A DNA stretch of 64,000 bases from positions 49,060,646 to 49,124,645 of the forward strand of contig OY804582.1 in NCBI GenBank assembly GCA_963680875.1. Reading direction: 5' to 3'. Positions 11,020 to 22,384 of this stretch are shown here, piece by piece. The notes beneath the pieces are model-generated. The model did no database searches. It was not told where the DNA came from and saw only the letters and a list, made by a program, of their open reading frames with translations. Numbering within the stretch: position 1 is the first letter of the stretch; every line of letters begins with the position of its first letter. This DNA comes from Bathymodiolus brooksi. Its lineage: Eukaryota > Mollusca > Bivalvia > Mytilida > Modiolidae. The position numbers were made by a program, and so were the translations under genes.

Positions 11020-11485
11020 GGGAGTTAAAATGAACTGTTCAATAGCTCCCGGTAGAGCGTTAATAAAAAACACCATCATGTACATAAAGAGCATCGTGAC
11101 AATCATCCAAATCAATCATCATGATGAATGTAATACACATTATGTTGTAACTAATACGACATTATGTCTCTATTTAAACGCTTAAGAATATCTTTCATTG
11201 CCCTGCGATTGATGGAATAATGCTATTCCTTTCTAGGTAAAATATTTGAGAAAATGATATTACTACCAGGACACATTTTGATAATCGTGTACACTGAAAA
11301 TTTCAAATGAAAAAATAAGGAAACAGTAGACATACAGCCTATGTCATTTCCACCACAGTGACAAATGACAGCTTTTGGAAGTCCAAAACAGTTAATCAAC
11401 TACAGGTACGATTGATTACCATCGCATACTGGGCTTTCCAACCCACATCACATTTAATCCATATCTTTTTAATCCCATATTTCCA
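11020..11485 (-). pseudogene. SGNH-hydrolase-like C-terminal domain of copy A
   Basis: Minus-strand frames read 'RYGLNVMWVGKPSMRW' (about 11,440), then 'AVICHCGGNDIG' (about 11,370-11,335), then 'NIIFSNILPRKE' (about 11,270-11,230), then 'LYVHDGV' (about 11,085-11,065) followed by 'FINALPGAIEQFI'. The G-G-N-D block fits block III of SGNH/GDSL hydrolases, and the D in the HDGV block fits the C-terminal catalytic region, but the expected H just after it is lost. The N-terminal G-D-S-like block is not readable. Frameshifts break it several times. It follows the recombinase directly, so it was probably the end of the same protein. Confidence 0.65.
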
Positions 11486-11589
11486 GCAGTAAGCCTGTTT
11501 GTAGTGTGCCCCTCTGCATGGCTGATTTTTAATCCATATATTTGGAGAGCCTAATAATGTTTTTGATATTTAAAAACCTAACCTAATGT

Positions 11590-12300
11590 ATTTTTGAAAG
11601 GTGTTTTATTTGATCAGCAGTTTTACCCAACATGACAGCAGTAGTTGCTGCTCCAATTATGAAAGAATGTGTATTATATTGACCCAGGTTATATCAAGCA
11701 CAACGTAATGCGGATTTTAAAATGGAACAGGCTTGATAGGGAGTTACACCTCTGTGGTTTAAGTGAATAAATAATGGTCCCTTAATTTTAGGGCGCACCT
11801 TCAAATATAATTCAAAGTTCTGAAATGGGCAAAGGTTTTTTTCAATACTCTTTGAATTTGCAAAGTTTCTTTTTTGCCACACTGATAATTTTTTGATGAA
11901 TGTATTGTTACATTAATTATGTTTTGCAAATAATCTATGCAAACTTCTAAAATATGATCTGATATTCCAGATTAAACTACTTCTTCTATTCTCAACAAAG
12001 CCAAAGAATGCTAATGAAAAAATATTAGCAAACAAAATAGCTTCAATGTGCGAACTACATTTATTTGGTAATGCCTCTATAATTTGTTTTACTAGGGACA
12101 TCGTTATTGGTTGAAAATCAACATGTTCATGCATTTTATTGCTAAAATTAAGATCAGATTGTGGAGCAGAATAATTATCAGTTGGCATATGGTGTATACA
12201 ATTAATTATATGAGTAATAGGAAGAGGCCATATTTGGTCAAGTTTAACTTTTTGTCTAAAATCTTCAAGTGTATTTTTAGCATTTTAGTACTGGACTTAT
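11590..12300 (-). pseudogene. tyrosine recombinase (YR) of copy A
   Basis: Three open pieces on the minus strand: a leader with 'LDQIWPLPITHI', then 11,913-12,188 with 'PITMSLVKQIIEALPNKC' and 'FSLAFFGF', then 11,694-11,882 with 'NFELYLKVRPKIKGPLF' and 'TPYQACSILKSAL'. After a stop comes 'NTHSFIIGAATTAVMLGK'. This is the typical order of DIRS-type recombinases. The H-x-x-R catalytic box reads H-S-F-I, so the catalytic Arg is replaced by Ile. The box I Arg after 'FFGF' is also lost to a frame break. The final catalytic Tyr region is not visible. Inactive. Confidence 0.8.
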
Positions 12301-12369
12301 AAATTAAACTGGAGAACTCTGTCTTAAAAGGCTCCAAAATTCCAAAGGCATCGTTATTGTCTTCAGTTC

Positions 12370-13640
12370 TGCAGGTGGAGCTAACTCTCTGAGCTTCTGA
12401 AATTGTCGACGAGACAATGAATCAGCTATGGCATTATAAACGGAGGATATATGTACAGCTTTAAAATGAAGATGTCCTACAAGTCACCAATAAAAAATGA
12501 ATCTAAGTAGAACCACGAACCTTACTGATGTTGATGTTTTTTAATTCAAAATAGAAACTACAGTCAAATTGTCAATGTAATAAACAATTTTCTTTTTATA
12601 AAATAACTTGTGCCAGAAGAAATATTGATAATGCGATTGGAATAATTTCCAAAAAATGTAATATCTCTATCTAAAAATAAGTACATTTCCATTCAGCAGG
12701 CCAGTGCAAGTAAGCCCAATTATTTTTACAATAGGCACCACATCCAATGGAAGCGCCACCAACGCTATCAGTATAAAGTTCTAAATCACAATTAAAAATC
12801 CAATTATCGAATATAAAAGAATTGCCATTAAATTGTTCCACAAAGTATTTCAACATTAACAAATCTTCATACATTTCGTTTTTAACCTTATTTAAATGAA
12901 GTGGCTTTTTAGCTTTAGCAGTAGCTAAATATAGACGCCTACAGAATACACGGCCTGCTGGCAATGCACGAGTGCAAAAAGCTAAACTACCACATAATGA
13001 TTGCAATTGTTTCAAAGTTACTTTTTTTAAATGCAACTTCATTTAACTTTTTAAGTAATTCTTTAATTGTTTCTTCCGGTATTTTAACAAACATGGATTC
13101 AGTATCTATAGTCAATCCAAAGTATTCCATACCTGTTACAGGACCTTCGGTTTTTTTCAGCAGCAATGGAACTCCTAATCTTTTACAAATAGTTTTGAAT
13201 TGAAACTTGCAATTTGAACATTAAATATCTGACATTTCCGAAAGAAAGAAAGCATAAAATATAATTATCTCAATTTGATATTCCATTTACTTCCTGAACA
13301 ACCATTGCTAAAATATAGAAAAAGATTCAAACATGGAACATGATATCGAACATCCCATGGGCATACATTTGTCATTATAATATATGTATTCTATTTTACA
13401 ACCAAGTAAATCAAAGTCTCCGGGATAGCATGGCACAGGTCGAAATGCTGACTTAATATCACTTTTGACTATTTTAACATGTTCACCTAATGTTTGAATA
13501 ATAGAAATGATATTATCAAATTTAGAATACTGTACAGTTGTTAGTGTTTCATTAGTGAAATCAGCAACACTATACCCAGGTGGATAAGACAAATGTGTTG
13601 TTAGGCTCAAATCAGAGGTCTTGTTAGATACTAATCCCAT
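12370..13640 (-). pseudogene. reverse transcriptase and RNase H of copy A
   Basis: 13,308-13,640 holds RT domain A (S-D-I-K-S-A-F-R) and domain B (M-P-M-G-C-S-I-S-C). 12,671-13,042 holds the RT thumb ('LQSLCGSLAFCTRALPAGR') and the start of RNase H ('LELYTDSVGGASIGCGAY', 'WAYLHWPAEW'). Further down, broken frames read 'VYYIDNLTVVSIL' and 'HISSVYNAIADSLSRRQF', the end of DIRS-type RNase H. The Y-x-D-D box between the two main pieces is not readable in this copy. The sequence is close to copy B (20,323-21,366), so the two derive from one family. Confidence 0.85.
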
Positions 13641-13830
13641 TGGGGCACTTCTAAAATTTGAAATTGGACGGAACCTAGAAGGTCCTGCTATTCAGCCAAG
13701 AGTAATTTCATGTTCAACCCTTTCATATGCCGCCACATGATACTGTAAAACAAATTTGATTTTTTTTTGTATCTAATGGTAATCTTGGAACTGGGTAATT
13801 CATGCTAAAACCATGCTTCACGAATTCAGC

Positions 13831-14540
13831 TACACCTCGACACTGACAACCAGCACCAGTTAGGAACGAAACTTTACGATGTTTTCTTCATTCATTACGT
13901 GTCAACGGGTTTGTAACAAGCGTATCTACAAACTTTTCCTACACTCATATTCCTTCTTCTAGTTTTATTATTATCTAACCTTTGTAACCTACAAAACCTT
14001 GATTTATATCTGTTCTTTATTTAACTCATTCTCGAATAAGTATCTAAGACGACAAACTAAAAAAGTTGTGCTATCAGAAAAATCGAACTTTACATGTAAA
14101 ATAATAAAAACTCATGACATTTAAAATTTTATTTACTTTTACATGGTAAATTTAGTAGATTTTTATACATTATTTCTAAGCACTCACTTAATTTCAAGGA
14201 TACTATTGCCACCAGTGCTTTCGATCGAAACGATTTCACAAATAACATTTTCTTTTCTTCAAACTGCCTGCGGAAAAAAACCAAAAATCATAGTCTATCA
14301 TCAATATTAACAGAATTATGAAAAATATATCTACTATCATTTATAGCAACTCTGATCATTTTTATTTATTAAAAACAAAAAGTTTATGTTTGTTCTTAAT
14401 AGTTGTATTATCAACTTCAAAAGCTGGTCACTTATTTGACAAATGATTTAAGGAAAATACCTTATATTAAGAATATATTTTGTAATGTTAATAGTTGTAG
14501 TTTTAGAAGTTACATTTTATAGGTTTTCTGTAAGTGTGTG
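13831..14540. repeat. dispersed repeat T, copy 1, no gene
   Basis: No coding signal. Roughly 13,930-14,400 is a diverged match to 36,300-36,790, sharing 'ttacatgtaaa.taataaa' and 'atttttatttattaaaaac'-type words in the same order. A shorter related stretch ('aactcattctcgaataagt') occurs near 50,800 and 34,560. Confidence 0.6.
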
Positions 14541-15300
14541 ATTTTTCCCATTCCTTTACACCTGTATATATAACAGTTTATGATATACTGAGCAAGATAT
14601 GATTTATTGTAATTTGATTCTCAATGTAATTGTTGGATACTCCAAGAGTTATCTCCCTTGTATTCAATAGAGGAGTAATACCACAAATTATTACAAGGTT
14701 TTTTTAGCAGCAAACCAAATATCTTGAACGAAGTTACAATTTCAAAATAGATATGACAGATTTTCCATTCATAATTCTGTCATTGTATCTGTAGTTATAC
14801 ATAATGACATTGTATAAATCCCATGCCGACCTTCTACGGAAATTTCTAACTCGCATTTCTAATTAATTTGTCGAATCCTCTGAATAAGTCTTTGTAAAAA
14901 ATATTCACACGATTTGTTTTCTGCTTTAACATTTACAACTATTTTATTGACAAGTTGTATAGTTTCACCCATAATAATTTGATTCCAATTATTTGAAAGT
15001 GCACTACGAATACCATAGCATTCTACAAAATTAATATTAACATTATACATGTAAGTATCTAGAAATTCATTAAATGTGTACAATTTTTTTATTAGCCGAT
15101 GATATAAAATCATTAATAAAAAAGGTAATATTTCATAATGTTACCTATGAAGGCACACATTACAATTTATCTTTGTGAATGGATTGAATCATATGGATTG
15201 ACACAATACAGCATTTTAGTCACTAATATCAGTTTCCATTGATTTGAGTTCTGACAAATTACAAAATACATCATTCTAGAATGTATTTAACTTCCCTTCC
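14541..15300 (-). pseudogene. block P copy 2 with LINE C-terminal fragment
   Basis: 14,859-15,113 (minus) encodes the same 'LYTFNEFLDTY' and 'VNINFVECYGI' fragment as 1429-1722, with about six amino-acid differences over 84 residues. Just upstream on the minus strand, 15,118-15,253 holds about 135 bp that copy 1 lacks. The stretch 14,541-14,745 on the other side matches 44,060-44,300, so the block's boundary differs from copy 1, where LINE-A and satellite remnants adjoin. No functional gene. Confidence 0.6.
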
Positions 15301-16029
15301 GGTACTTCCCACTCCTTTTTAACTAAGTACAATATATTGAACTAAGAAGCAAAGTAAAGTGAAGACACATTCAGTGGCTCCAATAATTTATTAATTCAAA
15401 GCATTTTCAAAGCACAACGGTCTCCTTCTTCATATTTATTACTTTTATTTGTGAGTTTAATTTTATCATTCTTTCCATTCCAAATAAATGTTTAAGTGCT
15501 TTACAATTTGTACACCGTACTGACTGAGGATGGGATAACAAGGTTTTATTAAATTTATTAAATTTGTGTAAACTTTGATTAACTCAAAATTAGATTAAGA
15601 ATGCATTGTTTACGGACCAGCCCGTCAAAACGTCCATCACTTGAGACAAATCATCATCGAGCAATGAGTACGTTTTCACCAGAAACGTTCAGAATATTCC
15701 CGGTTGTGAGTTCAATTGTTGAAGCAACCGCGCCTTCACTGAAAAATAGTATGCAACCAAATTAAAGGTTTTTCCCTTCACATTTTGCTTACGACTGTGT
15801 ATTTAATCCTTTATGTGAAAATGCTTTCACAGTTTTCCGGTTGTTGACTGATTTTGTCTGTTTATATAATTATGAGTTTTGACTTTCCCTTTGTAAGATT
15901 GTTCGGAGTTCGGTAATTTTGCTATTACCCTTATAAACAGCCCAACACAATTAAAGCTTTGAACTTAAATCACACATTGAAAATTTTGATATCAATTAAA
16001 TCAAAAAGCTACCTTTGATTTAAACTGTG
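15301..16029. repeat. block P copy 2, non-coding part, with small insertion
   Basis: Matches 1741-2395. The main difference is an extra segment at about 15,828-15,943 between 'gaaaatgctt' and 'aaacagccc'. Copy 1 has only 'agcat' there. The extra segment is, in reverse orientation, the same sequence as 27,583-27,692. Confidence 0.8.
15828..15943 (-). mobile_element. small dispersed element with terminal hairpin, copy 1
   Basis: About 110 bp, absent from the paralogous site near 2275. Read on the minus strand it begins ATAAGGGTAATAGCAAAATTACCG, in which GGTAAT and ATTACC can pair as a hairpin, then runs through 'aaagggaaagtcaaaactca' to 'tgtga'. The same sequence starts the longer repeat at 27,583 and forms the 29-bp insertion at 38,904. 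No coding capacity, so a non-autonomous short element. Confidence 0.65.
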
Positions 16030-16380
16030 TATTGTGATAGAGTAGCTTCAACAGCTGTTTTATACTGGTGGTTCTAAGGTTGGGGATAGAGTAGCTGAAT
16101 ATCAGCTGTTTTATACTGGTGGTTCTAAGGTTGGGGATAGAGTAGCTGAATATCCTGTTGGTTCTAATGATGGTGATATGGTAGCTTAATATCCTGGTAT
16201 TTTACTGGTGATTTTAGGGATAGTGATAGGATAACTCAATATGCTGTTTTTACTGGTGGTTATAATGATGGTGATAGGGTAGCTTAATATGCTGGTTGTT
16301 TAACTGGTGGTTGTAAGGATGATGATAGGGTAGCTTACTATGCTGGTTTTTACTGGTGCGTCTACAGATGATGATAAACT
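16030..16380. repeat. 48-51-bp minisatellite M2
   Basis: Second copy of the minisatellite in the same flanks as M1. It has a private duplication of one unit at its left end ('agctgttttatactggtgg' and 'gttggggatagagtagctg' occur twice), so it has expanded independently of M1 and M3. Confidence 0.9.
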
Positions 16381-17840
16381 ATATTCCGCAACCGTTTTCG
16401 GGCGGCAGATCTATTGTCTTCGATTACCATCTGCCTGTTCGAGCTTCAACTATTTCAATACCTCTTATTGTGAAGTTCGGTGTCTCATCTGATCAAAGTA
16501 AATTCGTGATATGGTAGGATTGTTTTCCTGCGTGTTGCCTAGTGAAAGTTGTAAAGCCCAAAACTCTTTCGTAATGTGAAATTTGTTAATCCCCTGTCGA
16601 TATCGGTAAACCTATTTTACTTTTCGCATGGATCCTTTGTCATATATGTATCCATGAAAACACAATTATTGTCCAGGAAGCTCAGGACTCGTTGGATACC
16701 CAAAATATCTAGTTGTATTATTCTATGTACTAATTTTAAGACTTGTTAGGAAATACAATTTAAAGTGCTGTCAAGACAGTTGGGACCAACACATTCATGA
16801 AAAATTGCACGAAATGCATAACTTGGTTGGCAAGACTCTTTGTTCTTAAGGATGAAATTGCAGGGAAAAGGCTGGTTTGACCGTATATCACATTGTTCTT
16901 AGTAGACTTACACATAGCTGTTTATTAAATAATGATGAAATAACTCCAACTATACCCTTAACCGTATTTTAATTGAAAGTCACTATCGACATTGCTGAAT
17001 TGCGCCAGACATTCTACAACGTCGGCACTTTTTCTGATTTGTTTACAAAAGTCGAAGGCGACATAATTTAAAATTTTCATTGATAGACGAAATCGGCTAA
17101 GGTGACCCATGTCTGAGGGATTTAGTTTGGATAATATGACTTGAAAAAATATTCTACACTATCTTTTCTAAGACAAAGTTAAAGGAGTCTAATTACCAAA
17201 ACATTTAAGAAATAATACATAGAAACCTGGACTTGTAGCAGATTTAAACATGGATGTCAATATTGGGAAATGCATCTTATACACAAATTTACTAACCTTC
17301 ACGTTCACTTGACAGTCCCTATTTGCAATAGAAATAAATACAAATATGTATCCCAAGTTGTAATTGAATGTTTGGCCTGTTCCAAATTTATGCAGTTTAA
17401 GCGATTAGAATGCGAAAAAAAATAAATATCTGAAAGTGATATGCGTCATTGGCAACAGCATTACCTGTAGACGACATTTTTAGATTATGAATATAAATAT
17501 AGAATTATGAATATGATTGTTTATATCATGGTCCAGCATAAAACATTAAAGTCGATTTTAAGTACATTTTGGTGACTTATTAATGTGTCGGGGAGCAGAG
17601 CTAACATTGTGATGTTTGTTTGTTTCACGGTCCAGCATGAACTGATTCAGGAATGTTGTCCATAAATTATTCAGTAATACGCATGAGCGAAGGAAACTAT
17701 ATCTATTGCTATGTATATGTTGTATCTTAATACAATCAATACACCAATAGCAACACACGTTTCTTTCTATTTGGTTTGGTTTATTGTCCCAAATGACTTT
17801 CCAAATCAAATCATTCACCTCTTTTTTATATTTTTCTGAT
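16381..17840. repeat. block Q copy 2 (uninterrupted)
   Basis: Matches 2691-3007 joined to 6184-7190, reading straight through the BEL target site at about 16,695. It contains a stretch at 17,125-17,290 that is missing from copy 1. The end of the block (17,755-17,830), minus strand, encodes the 'NDLIWKVIWDNKPNQIERN' segment of LINE-A. No intact gene. Confidence 0.8.
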
Positions 17841-18185
17841 GCCCCTTCATTTCGCCATGTTCTATGTCAGATCACTATGTCTGATTTAATGATGAATGTA
17901 CACACAAGTGGTACTGATAACACTAGTCATACCATGTTGTATGTCAGATCAAATATGTCAGATTTAATGATGCATGTACACACAAGTTTTACTGATAATA
18001 CTATTTACACAATGGTGTATGTAGGATCACTATGTCAGATTTAATGATGCATATACACACATGCTTTGCTGATAACACTATTTACACCATGTGGTACATG
18101 TGTAACTGAAAAAACCACATACACCATGGTGTATGTCAGATCACTGTGTCTGCTTTAATGATGAATGTACGCACAAGTGTTACTT
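17841..18185. repeat. 77-bp satellite array S4
   Basis: About four to five satellite units between the LINE-A 5' junction ('ccccttcatttcgccatgtt') and the T-rich run that marks the next LINE-A 3' end. The edges are the same as those of array S2. Confidence 0.92.
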
Positions 18186-19560
18186 TTTTTTTATTATATC
18201 TATATTACACATGTGAACAATTTTCCTCTGGGTGACAGGAAACTTCAAAGGTTGACAAATATTTACAATGAACAATATAATTCAATAAATAAGTGCTGGT
18301 AGTAAGATTACAATACCATCAGTAAATAAATCATAGTTTATATCTTATATTCAATCCATAGACAGAAATATATGTTCTTCTTGTTATACAGTAAGCAATG
18401 AAAGGAACTCTAAATACAACTATATTCATAATGTATCCAATAATAACTGTAATTTCATAATATCATATAAGTTTCGAACTTCAGGGTTTTTAATCAGCAT
18501 GTGTATGTTATTTCTGAGTTCATTTTTGAAATTTGTTGTAACTAATTGTTCCCTGTAAATACTTTTATTATATTTTATATAATTTCTTGTTTTCCAATCT
18601 ACCCATATTAATATACAAATGATCAAATTCACTAACAGTAGGTCTGCAGTTCTTTCTCCCTCATACACAACAAGGGTTACGTTTTCCTCAACAAGTACTA
18701 TATTCTTTTCAAAAATGATATTAAAAATTTGTTTTAATTCATCTAAGACATGTTAAACTTTATGACACATGTAAAACAAATGCATAAGGGTCTCTATTTC
18801 ATTATTACAAAAATGACATTGACAATTTGATTTTCCCATTGTTTGTAATCTATATTCGGAATAGAAAATGTATTGCAAACATTTCCATTGGAACTGGAAA
18901 ATGCTTTGTATACATTAAATCTTGTTCAGTATATACCAATTGATATCCAGTTAAATATCTTTTCATAAGATATCTCCCATTTTAATATACAATTTGGAGT
19001 GATTACTTTATCTATTACTTTCTGATTATTCTTCAGTTTCAGTTCTTTTGGAACAATGATGTTATTATTTTGATTTCTAATATTCAAATTACTATATATT
19101 TTTAAACCTAATAATTTGTTTATCTTTTCGTTTTAATCTGATCTTAATTTCTTTACAAAATTTGCTGATATCCAGTTCCTTTCATCATCCAGTCTATTAA
19201 ATATAGTCTGATTTTCAATAAAGGATTTATTGTTTTTGTTCGATATATCGTTTATTTTAAATATATTATTTATCAAAAACGATTGGAAAAAAGTGGATTC
19301 CTATTAAATTTGGTATCAGAGTTACCAAATATGTTTTTTTTTATCTAAAATGTCATTTCTAGACTCCGTAGAACATGACCCCAAAAAGAAAAGCCCCATG
19401 CTTATATACGGTCTCGATAGTATTTTGGAATGGATGCGATATCTGAACCTTTAATATCGGGGCATTTACAAAGAAAAAAAAAGAACTCCAAATTTGTTAT
19501 CGTATTTCTGTTACCAGTGTTTGCCTATCGCATTCAATGAGTCCATCTCATTGTTTGAAT
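18186..19560 (-). pseudogene. LINE-A copy 3
   Basis: Minus strand. The C-terminal frame 18,426-18,668 ('MYEGERTADLLLVNLIICIL' to 'LLLDTL' stop) is the cleanest version of the LINE-A end. About 240 bp of 3' untranslated sequence and a run of nine T (A on the coding strand) follow down to the satellite. Upstream are broken frames matching copy 2 (8.2-8.8 kb). The match to copy 2 ends near 19,560, where repeat RA begins, so this copy has lost the 5' junction with satellite that copies 2 and 4 keep. Confidence 0.75.
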
Positions 19561-20322
19561 ATAGATGTTATCATACTGTTGTATTCTATCAATGATGAAT
19601 CACAGTTAATAGAGGTGCCCATTTATTCCATAAGTTATAATATTTGTTAATAGCTTGGGTATACATTGAACATATTTAATGGAACGATTAAATCAACACG
19701 AACTATTAAAAGATACATGTAATAACACCATAGATATCAAATGTAGTACGCACGACACGTTTCTGGAATAACCTTCATCCGGTACGCTCAAAATAAAAAG
19801 ATTAGAAAGCGAAATAACTTTAACTTTTGGGAGCAATACAATCAAAGGGCCTAAACATGATAGCCAACATCGGCCAAGGTCACCTATGCCTGAAGAAGGA
19901 AAACCTTAGTATAATAAAAGTTTGTAAACATCAAAGAGACAAACAGAAGCTATACAACTATGCGATCAGACATTATTTGGTTATTTAAACAGAATGTTTT
20001 AGCATATATAGGCTGTATCTTATCTATATTGTTAATCTTATTCCATATGACCATTTCCCTAGCATTGTATTTCTCTCGCTTCTAGGAACCGAACGGGGTA
20101 TTAGATAACTCTGTAACCGATAATATATCTCTGAATTATGATGGTTCATGAAACCTATTCTTTTTATATCATGTCAGCAAGCAGTTTAATTTAATCTTTA
20201 ACACATTAAGCAATTATTATTCAAACTAGTAAACCTGGAATGTGTATTAGAGAGTGATGTACTCAATATTTCGGTGATAACATGTGTGAACTAAGAGTAG
20301 GTGATGTGGCACTCTAATTTGA
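19561..20322. repeat. dispersed repeat RA, copy 1
   Basis: About 760 bp, non-coding, matching 38,700-39,485 at high identity ('ttgtattctatcaatgatga' to 'gtgatgtggcactctaattt'). It carries a hammerhead-like motif at 19,746-19,789. It ends exactly where DIRS/Ngaro-like copy B begins. The copy at 38.7 kb continues into different sequence there. Confidence 0.85.
19746..19789 (-). other. hammerhead-ribozyme-like motif H1
   Basis: On the minus strand: GCGTAC, then CGGATGA (canonical CTGATGA with one change), a short segment with GG...CC, then GAAA, then CGTGTC, then GTGCGTAC. GCGUAC can pair with GUGCGU to form a stem-I-like helix of six pairs including two G-U pairs. Stem II is only two pairs and stem III is minimal. 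The conserved core position U4 is G, so this copy is probably inactive. Confidence 0.35.
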
Positions 20323-21366
20323 AGTTTTTGAATTCAAAACAGAAACAACAGCCATATTGTCAATGTAATAAATAATTTTCTTTTTATAAAATAACTTGTG
20401 CCAGAGAAATATTGATAATGCGATTAGAATAATTTCTAAAAATGTAATATCTCTATCTAAAGATAAGTACTTTCCCATTCAGCAGGCCAGTGCAAGTAAG
20501 CCTATTTATTTTTACAATAAGCACCACACCACAACGCTATCAGTATAAAGTTCTAAATCACAATTAGAAATCCAATTATTGGAAATAAAGGAATTGCCAT
20601 TAATGCGTTACACAAAGTATTTCAACATTAACAAATCTTCATACATTTCTTTTGTGACCTTATTTAATTGATGTGTTTTCTTAGCTTTAGCAGTAGCTAA
20701 ATATAGACGCCTACTGAATGCACGGCCTGCTGGCAATGTACGAGTGCAAAAAGCTAAACTATCACATAATGATTGCAATTGTTTCAAAGTTTTCTTAAAA
20801 ACAAATGTATCTTCATTTAACTTTTTAAGTAATTCTTTAATTGTTTCTTCCGGTATTTTAACAGACATGGATTTAGTATGTCTAGTCAATCCAAAGTATT
20901 CCATACTTTTCACAGGACCTTCCTTTTTTTCAGCAGCAATTGGAACTCCTAATCTTTTACAAATAGCTTTGAATTTAAACATACTATTTGAACACTCAAT
21001 ATCTGACATTTCAGCCAGAAAGAAAGCATAACATATAATTATCTCAATTTGTTAATCCATGTGCTTCCTGAACAGCCATTGCAAAAATGTAGAAAAATGT
21101 TGAAACGTGGAACATGATATCGAACACCCCATGGGCATACATTTGTTATTATAATACATGTATCCTATTATACAACCAAGTAAATCAAAGTCTACGGGAT
21201 AGCAGGGCACAGGTCGAAATGCTGACTTAATATCAATTTTTCCTATTTTAGCATGTTCACCTAATGTTTGAATAATAGAAATGATATTATTACATTTAGA
21301 ATAATGTACAGTTACTAGTGTTTCATCAAGGAAATCAGTAACCCAATACCCATATGGATAATACAA
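20323..21366 (-). pseudogene. reverse transcriptase and partial RNase H of copy B
   Basis: 21,052-21,366 holds RT domain A (I-D-I-K-S-A-F-R) and domain B (M-P-M-G-C-S-I-S-C). 20,608-21,009 continues with 'KRLGVPIAAEKKEGP', a match to the segment after the Y-x-D-D box, and 'LQSLCDSLAFCTRTLPAGR'. Beyond a frame break, RNase H residues are readable down to 20,323. The Y-x-D-D box should lie at about 21,010-21,050, where a break occurs. Compared with copy A this copy keeps more of the linker between RT boxes. Confidence 0.85.
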
Positions 21367-21385
21367 GTGTGTTATTAGGCTCCAA

Positions 21386-21700
21386 TCAGAGGTTTAAAAT
21401 TGTACGGAATCTAAAAGATCTTGCTATTCTATCAAGAGTAATTTCATGTTCAACCCTTTCATTTGCCGCCACATGATATTGTAAAACACATTTTAATTTT
21501 TTTGTATCTAATGGTAATCTTGGAACTGAGTAATTCATGTTAATACCAGATGTAAATCTATATTTTAGTAATTTTACAATATCTTTTATTGGATATTTTT
21601 CTAAAGCAATATATAATTCATTTAAATTAATAGGACTGTATCCCAATTGCCATATAGCATATCTATTCAAACCTCGACCTGGATTATTCAATAATGGAGT
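21386..21700 (-). pseudogene. Gag C-terminus / RT leader of copy B
   Basis: 101 open residues with 'NNPGRGLNRYAIWQLGY' near the start and 'ANERVEHEITLDRIARSF' near the end. The second half is also readable in copy A (13,660-13,800). It lies between the zinc-knuckle remnant and RT domain A. No catalytic motif. Confidence 0.65.
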
Positions 21701-22362
21701 GCGAACATAGAGTGAATATGTATTAAAAGGTGAGGCTGTGCATGAAGTCTAAATTTGTTGCACATTGCTGATAAATGCATACTCCCGCACTTCATGCAAT
21801 AATGTTTAAGCAAACAATTGGTTTTGAAACATCCTTATTTGAATTTAAAATCATAACATGGCTTTTGAGAAGAAACTAGAAACTGAGCTGCTGTCGAGCT
21901 TCCATTATCTAGCGTCCCTCTTGCGATAAATTGTAACCATGAATTGCCATCAATTTGAGCCATTGTTCTGGTTTGATTGTATGCAATTCGAAGTCGAAAT
22001 TGTTGGTCGCATTGATAAACCCTGTTAAAATGAGCATCAACTACAGCTCCCCTAATTATAGACATATACGATAGTGAATATCCAGCTAATAAATGGTGTC
22101 TATCAATCATAACATTAGCATTATTAATAAAGGCATCTGTCCAAATTTCTATTGAATTAATCTGTTTAACTTTGAGGGGCTTATTTGTCAGATACATTAG
22201 TAATTTACCCTCTGCAAGTGATAAGAAATTATGTTTTACACGTTGGCAATTAAAATGGTGTCGTAAAAGTAATGACAAAACAGTATATTCTAAATTCCAA
22301 AATTTGTCTTTAGTGGTCTTTGATATAGATATATCAGTTTCAATGTCGCATGTAAGCAACAT
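21701..22362 (-). pseudogene. Gag-like protein of copy B
   Basis: 21,835-22,362 is open for 175 residues. Recognisable blocks are 'INSIEIWTDAFINNANVMI' (about 68-86), 'LSYMSIIRGAVVDAHF' (about 97-112) and 'YQCDQQFRLRIA' (about 116-127). This matches the conserved Gag-like first protein of DIRS/Ngaro elements, in which a W-T-x-A-F segment and a Y-D-x-x-F-R segment recur. After the stop, C-x-x-C pieces (about 21,820-21,740) look like a damaged zinc knuckle. The Met at 22,362 may not be the original start, because the copy joins unrelated sequence 10 bp upstream. Confidence 0.7.
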
Positions 22363-22384
22363 AGGGTCTGTACTTTTGATTTAA

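Larger units (their letters stand above)
11020..13830 (-). mobile_element. DIRS/Ngaro-like tyrosine-recombinase retroelement, copy A (decayed)
   Basis: A minus-strand retroelement remnant. Its recognisable parts, in coding order, are the end of Gag (about 13,825-13,660), RT (13,640-13,050), RNase H (about 13,040-12,370), tyrosine recombinase (about 12,300-11,590) and an SGNH-hydrolase-like tail (about 11,480-11,020). Stops and frameshifts separate all parts. Gag, RT, RNase H and recombinase on one strand, with no LTRs, define DIRS-type elements. A hydrolase-like tail is known from the Ngaro group, which makes Ngaro-like the better guess. Terminal repeats could not be found. The Gag end is truncated at about 13,830 relative to copy B. 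Confidence 0.82.
20323..22372 (-). mobile_element. DIRS/Ngaro-like retroelement, copy B (Gag-RT-RNase H, truncated)
   Basis: Minus-strand remnant in coding order: Gag (22,362 to about 21,700), Gag C-terminus and linker (21,691-21,386), RT (21,366-21,052 and 21,009-20,608), RNase H beginning and middle (to about 20,323). It stops inside RNase H, at the equivalent of 'DNLTVV' in copy A, and meets repeat RA. No recombinase or SGNH part follows. At the other end it meets block M3/Q directly. Frameshifts separate the pieces. Confidence 0.85.
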
